Below are positions 35,902 through 50,999 of a stretch of DNA of 64,000 nucleotides, in pieces (position 1 is the first letter of the stretch; the number at the start of each line of letters is the position of its first letter). Made by a program: the position numbers and the translations under genes. The stretch is from Viscum album (Eukaryota; Streptophyta; Magnoliopsida; Santalales; Viscaceae). Location: positions 532,800,394 through 532,864,393 of the forward strand of contig OY728143.1 of assembly GCA_963277665.1 (NCBI GenBank), given 5' to 3'. Below the pieces are notes generated by a model. The model was not told the origin of the DNA and did no database searches. It was given only the letters and a program-made list of their open reading frames with translations.

Positions 35902-38900
35902 AGGAACATGTGACTAGTCAGACTGATACCTCTTCAGTTTGGAAACCAAGAACACATCATCGATAGACATCAAATCATTAATTATTTCAAATTAATAACC
36001 CTTTATCCAATGTGACATTAAATATCTTCTAGGATAAGCTAACAAGGTTCTAGATTATTATTCCATTTAATTCACATATGTACCTATTGTGGTTAACGTC
36101 GTTGGAAAAATCAATCACATAGCTCAAATAGATCAATCTAGTTCAAGGCATAGAGACTATTTTAATATTAAAACTATAATAATGTAATAAATTTCCTCCC
36201 CATTCAACTAATGTCAAAATATTCTCAAATCATATATCCCAAAATAATAATGTATTATGCACCCCTTCCATCCTTATGATGGTCATGTTCCATGATAATC
36301 CCCGACAAAATACACATAGTTTTTTTCAATTCAATTTACAATTGGTACGTAATATGATGGTATATAACATATATGACATAAAATTTAACACCATGTTGTT
36401 TTGAAACATTTCATGAATATGTTCTGAAGATCTTATATAATTTTTATCTCTTTATTTTGTGGGAAATGTGATGACTTAGTGATTAATCCATTATTCATTC
36501 ATATCATAGCATTCCCAGAAGAAACATTACATTGAGAAATTATAAATTAAATGGATATCTCATATTATTTCCATAATAAAATGTATAATAGTTTCAACAA
36601 AAAAGTAAGACTCTAATATTTTATTTATATTTTTTACATTTTATGCATTATAGAAAAAAATCCTCATTAATCAGCTCATCCTGGAAATCCAATATAGATT
36701 TATCAAGTTACAAGACATACTTGTAGTTCCATGATGACCATAACAACATAATTTGTTAATTTTATACAATAAATGTTTCCTTATGTGAAAATAAGAATCC
36801 ATTGATATTCATAGGAATATAACTCCATTAAAATACCAAGACCACTCACGCCATGTCTCCCTATAATAAAATGTCATGCTTAAATTCTAGCATTATACAT
36901 CCTCTTCCAAACCACATCAATGGTGATTATCCATAACTGATCTATCAAAATTTAATGTGATGAGTACCAATATATTCGAATTATATAATCTCAAGTGGAT
37001 CTATAGGAACAAGATAATAATGAACCAATATTAGAATAATTATTTCATAAAATGAATTTATTTTATCCTTCATAAAGATTATATACACATGTTCCAATTG
37101 TTGAGGGTGTAACCAATATCAATATCAACAGTATTAATATAATCCAAAAAATTCCTATTTAATAGTTTCTGATAACTTGATATGAAAATATAAAACATTC
37201 TATTATGGATTGAGTAAACCCTATACCAATCCACTCAAAGGTAGTGGTTCCGAGTATTAAAAAAAATTCTTAACCTTTATAAACTGAAGACCATGAGTGG
37301 GATAATCACTTTTATGAAAAAATATGTTATGTGGGACAGAATGTATCATTTTTATTCCCTGTAATATTAACAATTAAAATCTATACTTTAGTGATAATAG
37401 TATAAATAACAATATTCTTCTTGATTAGGATGAATTATAAATAGAGTTGAAGACAATACAACTTTTAACACCTTAATGAAATAATTAAATTAAAAATATA
37501 AATTATCATTAAACCAAAATGGGTTAATCCAAAACATGAGGAAAAAATAATGGGGTGTTGTCAAATGATATCCTATAATATCCCACTAATCACATGAATC
37601 TATGGATCTCATGAAATTTTTCAGGTCACTCCCAAAAAATCACCTTATCAATAAAATCAAGATCCATAGTAAAAAACATGAATATGAAATTATATGTCTA
37701 GGAAATATCAACTCATAAATTCATAAATTACATTTTCAATGTATCACAAATATATGATGTTCTATTAAAATTAAAATGATTGTATTTATATTCTCTAAAT
37801 TAACCAACATAATTTTAAACTAAATCATATCCTATTACAAAAACAAAACTAAATTGGAATCTTTTAACCTATAGAAGATTATGTCCATATATTATATAAT
37901 CATCAAAAGATAATATGTATTCTCGAATAAATTAATCATGTAACCATTGTTCACATATATTCTATTTAACCTCATCTTAGGAATAACTTCCTTGTTTACA
38001 ATCATATGTTGACTCCTCAATATCTAATATAATTTCATAAAACACCAATTCCCATTATACAGGTCAAAAGGTAATTAATCCTAAAAAATATTTTTTTCAC
38101 TAAAATCACATGGAGGAGTATCATGTAATAAAAGGGAAGATATGAAATATCATTGAAAAACATTTAAAATATAAATTATGATGTTCACGTTGAAATTTTA
38201 TGACAAAAAACCCAATCTCTAGAAATTTGAAGTTGATTTACTGATTTTTGTTATTTTTGTTGGTGTGAAGTGGTATGTAGGTGTATAAATAGGTTTCACC
38301 ACTATAATTATATCTATAGAAAACACAAAATTCGAATATCATGTTAACAGAAACAAATTATATTGAATAATAGTTGGGTACTCATACAATGTCTGAAGAA
38401 GATGTCCACTAGATTGTTGATAAATGTATACAAGAAGAAACATATGCAATTGGAAGGTGATAAAATAAGTACTATGGGTAATGGGACTAGTTATTATGAA
38501 TTATAGATCCCATAATCTCTTTAAGATAGAGTGACCCATTGGGAGAGGAAAAAATACCTGACATTTACATCAATAAATTTTTTTTGTTAGATAACTAGTA
38601 GGTCTATTGAAATTACATGATGAAATATTTGAAGATCAATAAATAAAAAATTAACAAACACTATCTCCAATTTCAATATTAAAATTTCAATCTGGACTTC
38701 GAAACCCCCACCCCATTTTATTTCCCAATGGAGTGGAATGATTCATCCCTAATGGTATGAACTCTAAATGAAATCCAAAGAAACAAATAATCAAAGGTGT
38801 TGAAATGGTTCTATTTTCAAATTTATTAAAATATCCATAAGAATATTATATACTAGAAACAGAATACCTCTTACAGTAGACATTCTCCTTTCATTCACTT

Positions 38901-41900
38901 ATATTTTACCAACACGTAATATTGAAAACCATGCTCATACCTTCATATCATCACCATTGGAACCTTCCCCTTTGTATGAGTTTGATATTACATAACATTT
39001 TATATTCCATTTGTAAACTATATTCCCATCTTTTAGGTGAATCCATATTTTCTAACATGGGATTATTTTTTAGATAATCACTATGATGAAAATCTATATC
39101 ATAGGTGAAATACACCCTACCTGAATATTGAAAAGAATTATTGGTGATTCCCAAATTCCTTTTCTAGTTATGTACCTTCTAGATCTTCCCTAATATGAAT
39201 TATGCACTCTGTACACACTAAAATTGAACATTATTCTTTATTTAGTTACAAAATTCCAAAAAATTTGTATAACATGCTTTCTTTGGTGCCCCAATGAGTC
39301 ATATCATTGGTAAAATGTCCACATTAGTCATAAATCCTTTACCATTAAACACTTCATAGGTTTGTATGCACATGAGAATAATCATAGATCATATATTGTC
39401 ACATTAAAAATCTCACTAATCTTTAAATATATATAATACATTGAATAAATATATGGATAAACGTGATATAGATATGAATACAAGTATCATACTATATATT
39501 ACAATCATATCTCTAATAAAAATTAAAATATTATTGCATTTTCTATGTGTTCAGTGACTTCTCAGTGCATACTATCTACCAAAAGAATTTCTCATTATAG
39601 AATTTCATGAAGGTAGATTGTGTGAGATCCTACTGAAACCTAACGTGTATAACTGATTCCATCCCCAAATTTTGTATCCCATAATTAAAATATCATGTGA
39701 TTACTTCCATGGAGTATTTTATATTATTATTAAATTGGAAAATTCTACCAACACATTAAATGTATTAATATATATTATGTAGTCCATTATCATCATGATT
39801 GACTATGAGATTCTTTTTATTAAACTCTAAATACAAAATCAACATTAGTTCTGGATATACATTGGGGACTATTCCCATAGTCTATACCATATGGATGACA
39901 TTATGCACCAAAACATGATCAGCTGGTGGATTCCCCCAGTGGAAATTATTTTATAGCCTAATCTATTGTAATTCTATTTTATATTCATGGAAGTGTGATA
40001 AATTTTTTAAAAATATGATATAAATGATTTTTAAAAAACTAATTTTTTAATAAAAAAGGAATTTAATTTACAAAATTTGATATTATAAATTAAAAAAACA
40101 ATATACATCACTACTGTTCATATTATAACATCATTATTTTCATGAAACTGAGATAGAAAGGAACACTACCTTTTTACCTCTCATGATCAGAATGTTTAAT
40201 CCCTATTATATCAACAATCCCAAGACAGATGTGGGTTATGAAAAATCATTTGAATATTATATCACATAACATTATTCAATAACACTAATTTGTAATAGAA
40301 AATTCTAGGATAACTGATATCATCCAACAAAATTTATTTTACACAAGGTTGGATGTGAAATTACATATACAATTTGATAACAATGAACATATTTGTGTCA
40401 TAAAAATTATTTTCCAGAGGCATATCCCTCGATATAGATATGATTTAATGGAAAAAAATATAGTATGAATTTTAAAAATACAATAGATAAATTGATTAGT
40501 CGACAACAAATAATGTGATAATCATCGTCTGGATAATGAGGTCTCAAATATCTCCAAGAAGTCCATCAATAAAATATATATAGAATATAAAATTGGATCC
40601 ATCTTCAAATGGAAAATAAGTAACCTTCATCCTATAACACTTCTATAAATAACTATAATTTATATATTTTATTTATATGAATCTATTTCATATACCTGTA
40701 TCTGGATAAACAATGAAAATAAATTACAGAAATTTAAAAAAGAAGTGAGTGAGGAAAAACTCTATTGGATACCACACCATAATCTATATACTATCCAACC
40801 ATATGAATATATTAGTTAATTATTAAAATATTATTTTTAAAATATTTAAAATTATCAATTGTCCTTAATAAATCTTCAATATATTTTATTCTCTTTTAAT
40901 TCCATTTGATTAAAAAAGGATTACATAACCAATAAATTTTGATAATTATTTTATAAAACAATTTAAATGGACTAAATAGATAAAAATTAAATTTTCATTA
41001 ACTGTTGTACATAAAAATGTAATTTTGAACAATGAATATCAAAATATCATGCATGTAATGAAATCTCAATAATATAAATAGGGAATTACCCAAAATGATT
41101 TAGTAAAAAATAAGGGAACTATTTCCCTGAATGGGACCCCAATAGGTGCAATTGACTCTTATGTATTGGATCCAATGTCCATCTGAATGGATACCCACAA
41201 TTCACCTTGAAATCAAGGGAACACAACTTAGTATTTCCTTGTCCCTCTAGTTACAGACTTTGTTTATTTTTCCCCATGATGTGAGGTCTCCAATGTGTGT
41301 TATTATATAATTAACATATTCATTGAATGAAAAATAAATTTTTTATAAATAATTTTCAAATTAATATGAAAAATAGATGTTTTATAAAAAAAATTAAGGA
41401 ATACTTCATTTAAACCCCATGGAAAAATATTCATAATAGATCTTAATATTTATCCACAAACAAATTACACAGTAATTTTCTAATTTCAGATTTATAAATC
41501 TTTTCTAAAAAAATTATCAATCACATCACATGTCTGAAATGGATTATGATAAAACTGACCTATTTGAAAACAAAATAATAATAATCCCATCATGTGTTTA
41601 TTCCACTATAAAAAATAATTCAATTATATAAAAAAAATTATAAAGGATCATTAGGGTATTGAATGTTTAGATCATATGTTTGAGACATTATCCAAGAGAA
41701 AAGTTAAATGATCTTCCTCCACTAAACAATTGATGGTTATAGTGACATAAAATTATAACAACCAAGACCTGATGAATAAAATTTATTCTACTTATGCCTA
41801 TGATAGATAAAATTATCATGAGTCTTTATAAAAAAAAGAGTATGGAGAAGGAACAATAAAATAAATAAGGAGTTATCTTAATAGATTACGTATAATGTAG

Positions 41901-42899
41901 GGAGAGGAATTCAATCCACAAAATAGTTTCTGGAACTAGATGGGAACAGATTCATGAAATTACCAATGATCCAATAAAATATAAATAATTTCAATCATGG
42001 TTAATTATATATATTAGTGGATATTAAAAATTAATTTCAACAGAAATTATTTCTATTTATCACTCTTTAAAAGGATTTCCCAAAAATACCACTTACAACA
42101 AAAAACTGACCCCTCCCTTAAATAGAAAACCTTTAAAAATTTACTGAAATATAAATTAAGGGGACCAAATTTGATTTTTCATGACTGATATTGATATATA
42201 GATACATAATAAAATTATTTTATTGTACATGTAAATGTTTTTTTCATAATCATACTTAAATATAAATACTTTTGGACACATTAATTGATATATTAATCTT
42301 CATAACACCAATAATTGAAAAATAAAAAATTAGTGATCTCAAAATAATAAAGCAGTAAAAAAATATCAATTTGTAATCATGTTTTGTCTATTTATATTTT
42401 TAAACAATCGATCATAGATAAAATATATTATTAAAAATATCGTGGAAGATTAACATTTACTCAATTTTTTTAATAAAGATACATTAAATCTCTAATGAAC
42501 ATGGAGGTAAAATATAATAATATTACAAGAAAATAAGCATGATCCAGGAAAGATAATCATAGTCACATGAAAAAAAATTTATCATCGTTTTTAATGTTAA
42601 AAATATATAGAATAATGGAGAAAACACATGAGTATATAAATTTCAATATCATGATTAAAATCTATCATGGGAACAATTTATGGTGTGAATGATAAATTTA
42701 CATATATCATGTACTAAACACAAAATTATAGTATATTTATGTAGTGAATAAACCCAATGTACATGCTCTATATTGTGATAAAAAAATTCCATTCTGTACG
42801 TCTTGAATGTTTTTTACTCTATAGGATTTTATAAATACAAAATGACAATAAAAAATGTCATTATATCATGATCTATATATCCTTATAATATTAAATATT
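35902..42899. other. Unrecognised AT-rich sequence, probably decayed copia interior and other relics
   Basis: About 7 kb with stops in every frame. By position the first part should be the interior of the minus-strand copia element, but I could not identify RT, RNase H or integrase motifs. A clean TATAAATAG at 38284-38292 (plus strand) could be a relic promoter. The 67-codon minus frame at 39154-38951 and the 60-codon plus frame at 42855-43037 match nothing I know. Confidence 0.35.
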
Positions 42900-44648
42900 A
42901 TCAGATCTGAGACCCCAACTTATATAAAATGTTTTTGGAAAATTTCCATCAAGGTGTCTTCTCGGTATGATTTGGGTGTGATTGTGTTTGTTGAAAAATC
43001 AAGATCACTAAGGATGATCATGAATGGTGTTTTATGAAGTAGGTGTTCAAGGCGGCATTGTTTCACGATGTTTTCCTAAAATTTGAGACTAAAACTAGGA
43101 TTTGGGTTTCATTATGAAGAATATTTCCCCATAGGAGTGAAATACCTGTGGATTATGATGTACAACTCACTGATTGAAAATGAAGAATGTGAAAGAATTC
43201 GAATTAGGAAAAATGGATTAAAGTGAGGATTGTGATTTGTAGAAGGTGAACATTACCCAGAAGCGGCTCACGAGATGGATTGTTTTTCAATGAGAAGCCA
43301 TGTGATATGAAAAATATATGTGATAAATGAATGGATTGAGTTAGATCATATGGAGTTTCATTAATATAAATGAGGCTATAATTTTAGAATCCCTAAAGGG
43401 AATCATTGGTGATGACACGACAATGATTTATGTAACCCTAAATGAAGATAGGATGTATGAAGACCACATATGAAAAATGGTTCACTAGGTGATTGCGGTT
43501 CTTGGAATATGCATATTACATCGGGATGGCAGTACCACATAGAGGATTTTGTAAATATCAGATTAGCAGATTTTGTCGATCTACTTTCTGATATAATGAG
43601 AGCTAATTCCATTTTTATATAGAGCATATTTTCATAAGAAAACAATTGTTCTCTTTGAATTATGTGGATTAAAAAATTGGTTTATGTGGGATAATTCCAT
43701 AATGGTCGACATATTTCATGGAAGCGATTTAATTAAAGGTTGTTTACAGAGAATTTTAGTATGCAATGTAAGAAGGTAATCCATTGGAGAATTAATCGAC
43801 GTATGAATCAATTCAAAAGATGTGGTAGCAGTTTGACAAGGATATACGTGGATGCAGTACGCCAAAGTGGTACGTGAGAATGGTATGTGGAGGAGGGTCA
43901 CAAATTCTATTTGGAAATGTAGTGGAGCAGTGGACTATAATGGAGGATGGTTCATGGAATCCTAAGAAGTCCACAGGATGGTGATCCACGAATTATTCCT
44001 TCTACACATTTCATTGACGAAACACGTATGTTCATGGAGGACTCATGGAATCATTAAAATTCACAAAAATGGTTTGTGAATGTATACTAAACTAACTAAC
44101 AGTATGTTGAATAGTGGGATTCATCTATAGTTTAAAAATGGACATCATCATAGAATCTACCTATAGTTGTTGATGCGTTATTTTATAAATGTTACGGGAC
44201 CAAAATGTCCATAAACATTGGGTGTATTTCTTCCATGAATAATGAGAAATGTTGAGGAAGAAAGTGATACTTTACACTAGGGGTGATCCAGAGTATGAGA
44301 AATAGAGGGAAACCCTTGGGAATTCAGATAGGAGACCCTAAACCTTATAATTAATGTGAGCCTAGCCCTTGAAGATGTAGACATAACAATGTAATTTGGA
44401 TGTGATAATTAGTTGATTTGGAATGTTTGTATATCGTTGTTTTATGCTTATTGGATGTATCCCATTATGTTTTATCCATGTAAAATCTTTGTTTCATGTG
44501 CAAGATTTCATTTATATTTATACATTGGTACATGATAAATAGATAAGTATGTGTCTGTTTAATTTAAATACATTATCTGACGAAGTAGTAGTTTTAATTG
44601 GACATACATTGATTCAACCCCAGGGTATTTGACCATGTGGACCATATA
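42900..44648 (+). repeat. Probable copia 5' LTR (start unclear)
   Basis: The sequence before the PBS is less AT-rich than its surroundings and ends with blocks such as GGAGACCCTAAACC and GCCCTTGAAGATGTAGACA (about 44330-44385), similar to the U5 of SIRE/Maximus elements as I remember them. TTTTATAAATG near 44182 could be the TATA box. The LTR start and terminal TG/CA were not found, so the left edge is arbitrary. Confidence 0.35.
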
Positions 44649-44650
44649 AT

Positions 44651-44662
44651 TGGTATTAGTGT
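44651..44662 (+). other. Primer binding site of the copia element
   Basis: TGGTATTAGTGT matches 9 of 12 bases of the initiator-Met site TGGTATCAGAGC, with C-to-T type changes. It lies about 110 bp before the gag relic. Confidence 0.6.
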
Positions 44663-44769
44663 GAAAGGATAGAAGTGAGTTGTTATCTCTTTTCAGAAGA
44701 AATATATGTGGTTAAAAAAATAGTATTTTGATCTTTTATAGAAACATTTATTTAATTATGGTATAATCA

Positions 44770-46464
44770 TATGCATCAAAACATCCGATAATTAGGAATG
44801 GATGTCTTTACAATAGTTATATATGAAATATCAGTTGATATCAATAGTGGTTCTTTATCAGAAGATAGCAGAAGAGAAATAGATGTTGATGGAAAACTGG
44901 TCAATGATTTATGGGGAGACATATATAAATCAATGTATACGATGAATATGGTAGGTAAAACTTTACATATTATGTGGGAAATGTTGTGTAATATTGAAAT
45001 ATTATATTTGAAGGTGTAGAGGAAAATATTCAGTTGTGTGGAACAAATGTGATATTGAGAGAATGAACCCAAATGAATCTATTTATTCATTCGTTGACAT
45101 GTTTAATGTTGTTTTGAATGACATGCATGGTATTATAGAATTCATTGAAGATATAATGATTTTGAAACATATTTTTGGAAACATCCACCACTATTAAATT
45201 ATAATTTTTCAATATTAGTGGACAAAAACATGAAGGAGCGGACACTAGATAACTTTCATAGTACTCATGTTTTATAAAAAATGGGAAATGATTATATTGC
45301 TATAGTGGGAAAGGGGAATTTCAATGTACTGACATTCATGTATATGAATAATCCTTTTATTGAATATATTATTAATGAAGACAACATGGATGATGATATT
45401 TCCTTTCAATCCTCAAATATACAATGATGAAAAAGGATAGTTCAAAGGTAAAAATCCATTTTAAGGAATTCTATGTGGAATTATTGGGATATTTTTAGAA
45501 AATACTCCTATGAATGTTAAATATGATAATAAATAAAATGATGTAAATAAACTAATTAATTATTCATCTAATATGATAGGTATAATAAGTAATAAGATAA
45601 AATTCATCAAAAAGAAGAATCATCTTTCAAATGAAGAAGAAATTTAAGATAAATCTGAGGAAGAAGGGTTGGAGAACTACAACATCAATATGTGGATGAT
45701 TTATTGGTTGTTTTTATGAATTTATTAACAAAAGTATATAGATAAAATGAAGAAGGTGTAGTTGATGAAATAATTGACATTAGATGGAATATTATTCTAT
45801 TTTTGAAGAGATATATATTTGGAGATTTGGAACAAAAAATTCTAACAAAGTCATTCATGAATCCAAAATATATATGTAGTAGAAGAAAAAATATTAGTTT
45901 GAGTTGTATGAGGAAATTGAAAAACTATATACTTTAATGCAAAAATTCATAGAAAAAGTTGATGTTTAAAAAACGAAAACTGAATAATAAAAAATGAAAA
46001 TTGAGAGTTTGAATAAATTTGAAATATATAAAATAAAATCATTCAAAAAAACATGAATTTAATGTTTTCATATAAAAAATATGTTGTATGTATCAAAAAT
46101 TAGTTTTGACCAATAGAACAACATTTGGAAATTAGATAACACAGATCAAAGAAAAGATGATAGTGGAGCATTTTTTTCAGCAGAATTTAAGCAATAGTCA
46201 AATTCAAATGATAACACTATTATGGGGATTGATTAAAAATAGAATTTAGTAATAGTTTATGTTAGACCCAAATATACTAGTCAATGGTGGAATATTTATT
46301 AGGATATAAAGAATAGTGATAATATTTAGAGAACCAATGGGATAACTTGTGGTACATTATTTCCACTTAAGAATGTATCTCCTATAAGATGCTATTGTTG
46401 TGGTAGGATAGGTATTCCACAAAATGTTTGTACAATAGAAAAACAATACTAAAGGGAACAAGAC
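44770..46464 (+). pseudogene. Copia gag relic (UBN2-type domain and zinc knuckle)
   Basis: Frame 44798-45019 carries VDGKLVNDLWGDIYKS, then MVGKTLHIMWEMLCNIE, matching the D-G-K-L ... W ... D-K-S and C-K-T-A-K-E-M-W-D-x-L landmarks of copia gag. Next comes NPNESIYSFVDMFNVVLND (about 45065-45120), the E-S-I-x-x-F-x-x-R-F motif, and DKNMKERTLDNFHS (about 45222-45265). A zinc knuckle, CYCCGRIG-IPQNVC, lies at 46390-46431, with its His replaced by Ile. The whole is stop-broken and ends abruptly at 46464, where element D begins. Confidence 0.75.
46460..46464. repeat. Target site duplication, left copy (element D)
   Basis: AAGAC directly before the D 5' LTR; AAAAC (58969-58973) follows the 3' LTR. 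Four of five bases agree, and a G-to-A change explains the difference. Confidence 0.6.
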
Positions 46465-48223
46465 TGTAACCCCAAAATATTTCCTAGTATGTTATATCAT
46501 TAAAGAATTTCAATTTCTTATATTGCACGCTACACCGAGTTGGCTTGCGTTATATATAACATTGAGTTTTTGTGAAACAATACATTAGTATTATAATTAT
46601 ATAAATGATATATTTATCTATCAATTAAAAATTGTAATATTAATAGTAAAAAATAAATTATTATTGTCATATATTATGTTTTAACTTAAATAAGACATAG
46701 TTATAATGATATTTATATGTTATTTTAAAATAGTTACTTTTTTAGAAAAAATATTTTTTTATAAGAAATACGGTTTATTTCTCTTGTGAAAAATAATAAA
46801 ATTAATATTAGACACTCATAGAAATTTAATTTTTTAAAATAGAATTTCTTTTTGGATTCAGAATATCAAAATTATCTTAGGGGTATGTTTTTTTATTTTT
46901 CTTAAATCATTCAGTTTTTAATGAATATTGATAAATATTGCATAATACAAGAAAACAGAAATTTTATTTAAATAAAAATAATTATTATTTAAATTAATAT
47001 AAATTAATTACATATAAATAATACATATATTAGATCAAAGTAAATCATTTGAGTCATTTAATAATATGATTAAATATATAAATTAAATTTAAATTTTTAA
47101 CCTCTTTTACCCAACTTATAGGAACATTTTCAAATTTGCATAAAGTGTGATTTTACAGCCTTTTTGAATTGAATTTCAATAATAAGACAGACACAGTTTA
47201 CATCAATATGTAAAATGTGTTTCAACATAATGAATATAATTTTTCGTGAATATAGACTTTTGTATTTTATTTACCACATTTCAAAGTAAATATTCTAATT
47301 AAAGGTAAAATGATATTATAAATACCATAACACTTCTCTAAATTCTCTTGGATATGTTTTTATCTACCAAAATCAACCTTAATAATAAAATATTATCCTT
47401 TTTGATCTATATGGACAATATTGGGACATTTATAATTAATTTATTCAAAGAAGGGTGAATAATTTAAAATTCAATTTTTCATTACTCAATCTTTTATAAT
47501 ATTGGGTTGTAAATAAGATAAATTCGACTAAAAATATTAATTAGAAAGATAAAACTATTTCTTATTTAATGATATTTTATTTAATATTTTTATACATTAT
47601 ATAATTAAATCTAATTATAACATAATGATGATGCAATAATAATATTATTAATGAATGATTAAAATAATATATAATATAAATATACTAATAATTGTAAATA
47701 TATACATTTGATGCATTAAAATAATTTCCATGGTTAATTTGAAATGTTATGATGGATTTAATTTATTTTATTCTAAGTAATAATTTTTTTATGACTATCA
47801 CAAAACCCAAATACTAAATAGTGTCTAAATGGACATAAATGAGTTTTTAAAACAAATACAATATAATTAATTAATATAATATTCCAAAAAAATATTGTTC
47901 TCAAAAAGGACTTATATAAGTTTATATATGTCAATAAAAAACAACTTGGTGTTCTCTAGGATTTTTTATTATAAGTTTGTTAACTATTTATTATAATAAT
48001 ACAACAATAAATGGTAAAAGATAAACTATTTATCTAAGAGTTAAATAAAACGGGTAAGGTTAATATAATGACCTAAACTTATATAACACCTATTTATTGA
48101 GTGTATTTTGAAAAAACCCCACCTTATTCTTCAGATAAATTTATTTGGAGCCCTTATAAATTGAAATTGATTGTATAATGAAATAATGTTTCAAGGATTT
48201 CTTAAAGTGACCTTTACCTCTCT

Positions 48224-48230
48224 TATAAAA
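48224..48230 (+). promoter_or_regulatory. TATA box of the D 5' LTR
   Basis: TATAAAAGAG follows CCTTTACCTCTCT, 1760 bp from the LTR start. The copy in the 3' LTR is CATAAAAGGG (about 55135), a one-base loss. Confidence 0.7.
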
Positions 48231-49124
48231 GAGTACATCACTTTCTCTAAAAAGCACACCTCCAATTCCATTTAGATTAGCCAAACCTACCTCAAATATC
48301 ATCCCAACAACCCTCACTACAATTTATAGTCCTTACATTGATCATAAATCCATGTTATTCAACACTTTTGATCAAATCCAAATGAAGCACCCAATGAAGT
48401 GATAATAATTTCTCCAACTCTTCCAATGTTATTTTTATATTATACTTCCTCATTTATTGTTGTTTCCATAAAAAAATAATAACTTTAGAACCTTATACAT
48501 TGTGTAATTTTATTATAAATAGTGTACAACCATATTCAATTTTCTATCCATCCTATGAATGAAAATGTCACCATACATGCATACATACAGCTTACCGTCT
48601 CCACATCGTGGTTTACTGAGTTCTTAATCACTTCATTATTTGGATTGGTTTTACAATGAGTATAATTGATATAATTAATAAATATAACATTTTAATGATT
48701 CTATAAACGTAATATACTATCTAATTACATATGATTCTACCATCAATAGAAAAATATTTCCACTCATTTGTATGTACATATTATTGTGTCCACAAACGTG
48801 ATAAGATTCATTTCCCCATCACAAACATTAAAGAATAATTTTCAATTTGGGATTAAAAATAATTTTTAAGAACTTAATATATTTTGGGATATGAATCAAA
48901 TACATCAAATCCATAAAAACATGAATTATTTAACAATACATATAAAGGAAATTGAACCAGTTAACACCTGAAACAATGATACCAAACAAATATTATTAAC
49001 AAAGAAATATTATATAATAATATATGATATCATATATATGTATATGGTTCATCTATAATTTAATAACTATTATTTATCTATAATACAGGAGGTTAACGTA
49101 CCCTCGACTAAGTAAAAGTACAAG

Positions 49125-50764
49125 GTAAGGTGTTTTCATCTCACTTTATATTATTGTGAGATTCATGCTATATTGCCACTACTTCATTTTGTGTGGTGAA
49201 TGTGCTACCCATGATTGTATTATTTGTGTAATATACATTAATTTATGGGTAATTAAGTATTAATTTTATTATCCTTCTTTCATAGGGTGTATGTTTTGTA
49301 TGTTACCAAATTGTTAAGGAAATTTTTTCTTTTGATTTCCACTCATTAGTGTTTTACGCAATCTTTATTGATTATTTTACTTCAAGATTATGTGTGAAAT
49401 AACTATTTATTTATTTATGTATTAATTTCAACTCCCCTTTTTGTGGATATATTTTTTATACTAATAATTACTCCATTGACAAATTCTCATGTCATTGATA
49501 AGAACTTGATCAGTATAATCTTAACTCAACATTCATTGAATGTGTAAAACTTCCAATTCACTAGTGTTGTTTTTACATGAATATTTGTCAATTTCCTATG
49601 ATTTATTTACACTGAATATCACATAATATTGGGTGTATTTATATTTTTCACAAATAATTTTGTCACTAATTTAACCTTAACCTAAGTATACAGCCTTTAT
49701 AAGGGATTTCATATCAATTTACATTCCATTGAGACTTCTCTGTTGTTTTTCACCCATTCGCTTCTATATGAAGTACATACTGTGCATTGAAATATTATAT
49801 CATGAATCCATTTATCCTCCAGATATTATCATTTTTTATTACCACAATTATTTTTATTCAAAATTCTCTCATTTGGATAGGAACTCTAAGAAAAATACAA
49901 GTTAAAATATTTTAAAAATTAATTTTACCAAATCATTCCCATTGATGTCCATGTTTCAAAAATGGTGTAATGGATTTTCATATATTCACACTAATGTATT
50001 AAAATTAAAATTCTTTATAAAAGATCCAATGTTGTTTGGGGAACATTTATTCAAAATATCTATTTTCAATAGCTTCTTGATATATAGTAAAATATTTATA
50101 TGTTTTCATGAAAAAGGGATATTTCTCTCTAATGGTTGTACTGATAATATTCATTTATTTCAATATCCTTAACTATTTTTCATTGAGGATGATTTATAAT
50201 AAGAAAATCTTTTTTATTGTATTTAATGTTTTAATATTGGATATGGATGTTCAATTTTTATACCATTCATGGTTTGTGGTTAAAATATTGACATTCTGTA
50301 GGCTTGTTTTAATAAGAATGCTTAGATAATGTTTCAACCTTTTCATATGAGGAATTCATTAGACATTGTATGTGACTGGTAGAGCCTACTATAGCTCCTC
50401 AATTTGTTGGTAGATATCATGAGACAAACTACTGTCCTAGAACAAGGCCTTAACAAAATCATATTTGTAGTCTAAGCACGAATCATTTACTATATGGTTA
50501 TGATATCTGGAGTTATGCATTCCATCATTATGAAATTGTCTATTGATATTAAATGTGACTATTTGACTAGTATAATATATATGTGATTATGTAAATGTAA
50601 ATATTTGGTTTATATATTTCATTTTATACTGAATTTTTTGTTTAATAGGTGTGTGTTTTAGTCTTATACATTTCCTTAAATGTTTATGATTATATACAAA
50701 TTTTTACGCTATATTTTTATCCTTACTGAGCATCTGAGGTCACACCTTTCTATGTTTTTTTCAG
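49125..50764 (+). other. Predicted leader intron of element D (1640 bp)
   Basis: Donor TACAAG|GTAAGG at 49125 is a near-perfect plant 5' splice site. The acceptor CCTTTCTATGTTTTTTTCAG ends at 50764 with a good pyrimidine tract. The 3' LTR keeps both (57085 to 58731, 1647 bp). Removal would join the cap-proximal leader to a site 235 bp before the PBS. Transcription from the TATA box would include it. Splicing is inferred from sequence only. Confidence 0.55.
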
Positions 50765-50999
50765 GATGTGAAAATGTATATTATGACTCACATATAATGA
50801 TATTTAAGGGGATATGAATTTGTTCAAAGGAGAAACAATTTTTTTCATTTCATAATGTTAAGTAAAAATTATATATATATATCTAATACTAACAAGTCCA
50901 CAAAATGGAATATAATTTTGGGATTTTCTCTATTGTTATCATGCCAATGTTATGTAATAATTCCCCTACTCTGGGTAACTAGGGAGAGGGATTTGCTGT

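Larger units (their letters stand above)
46465..50997 (+). repeat. 5' LTR of element D
   Basis: Start TGTAACCCCAAAATATTTCC after the target duplication; end aligned with the partner (GGTAACTAGGGAGAGGGATTTGCT against GGTAACTCGGGTCAGG...ATTACA), three bases before the PBS. In order it contains the TTGCACGCTACACCGAG and TAACATTGAGTTTTTGTG blocks, TATA box (48224), a TACATGCATACATACAG zone (48572), AGTTAACACCTGAAACAATG (48959), splice donor (49125), the CTTACTGAGCATCTGAGGTC block (50722) and acceptor (50764). Confidence 0.87.

Noticed and set aside
44776..45072. 98-codon minus-strand frame
   Set aside because: It is antisense to the copia gag relic, whose plus-strand motifs explain the region.
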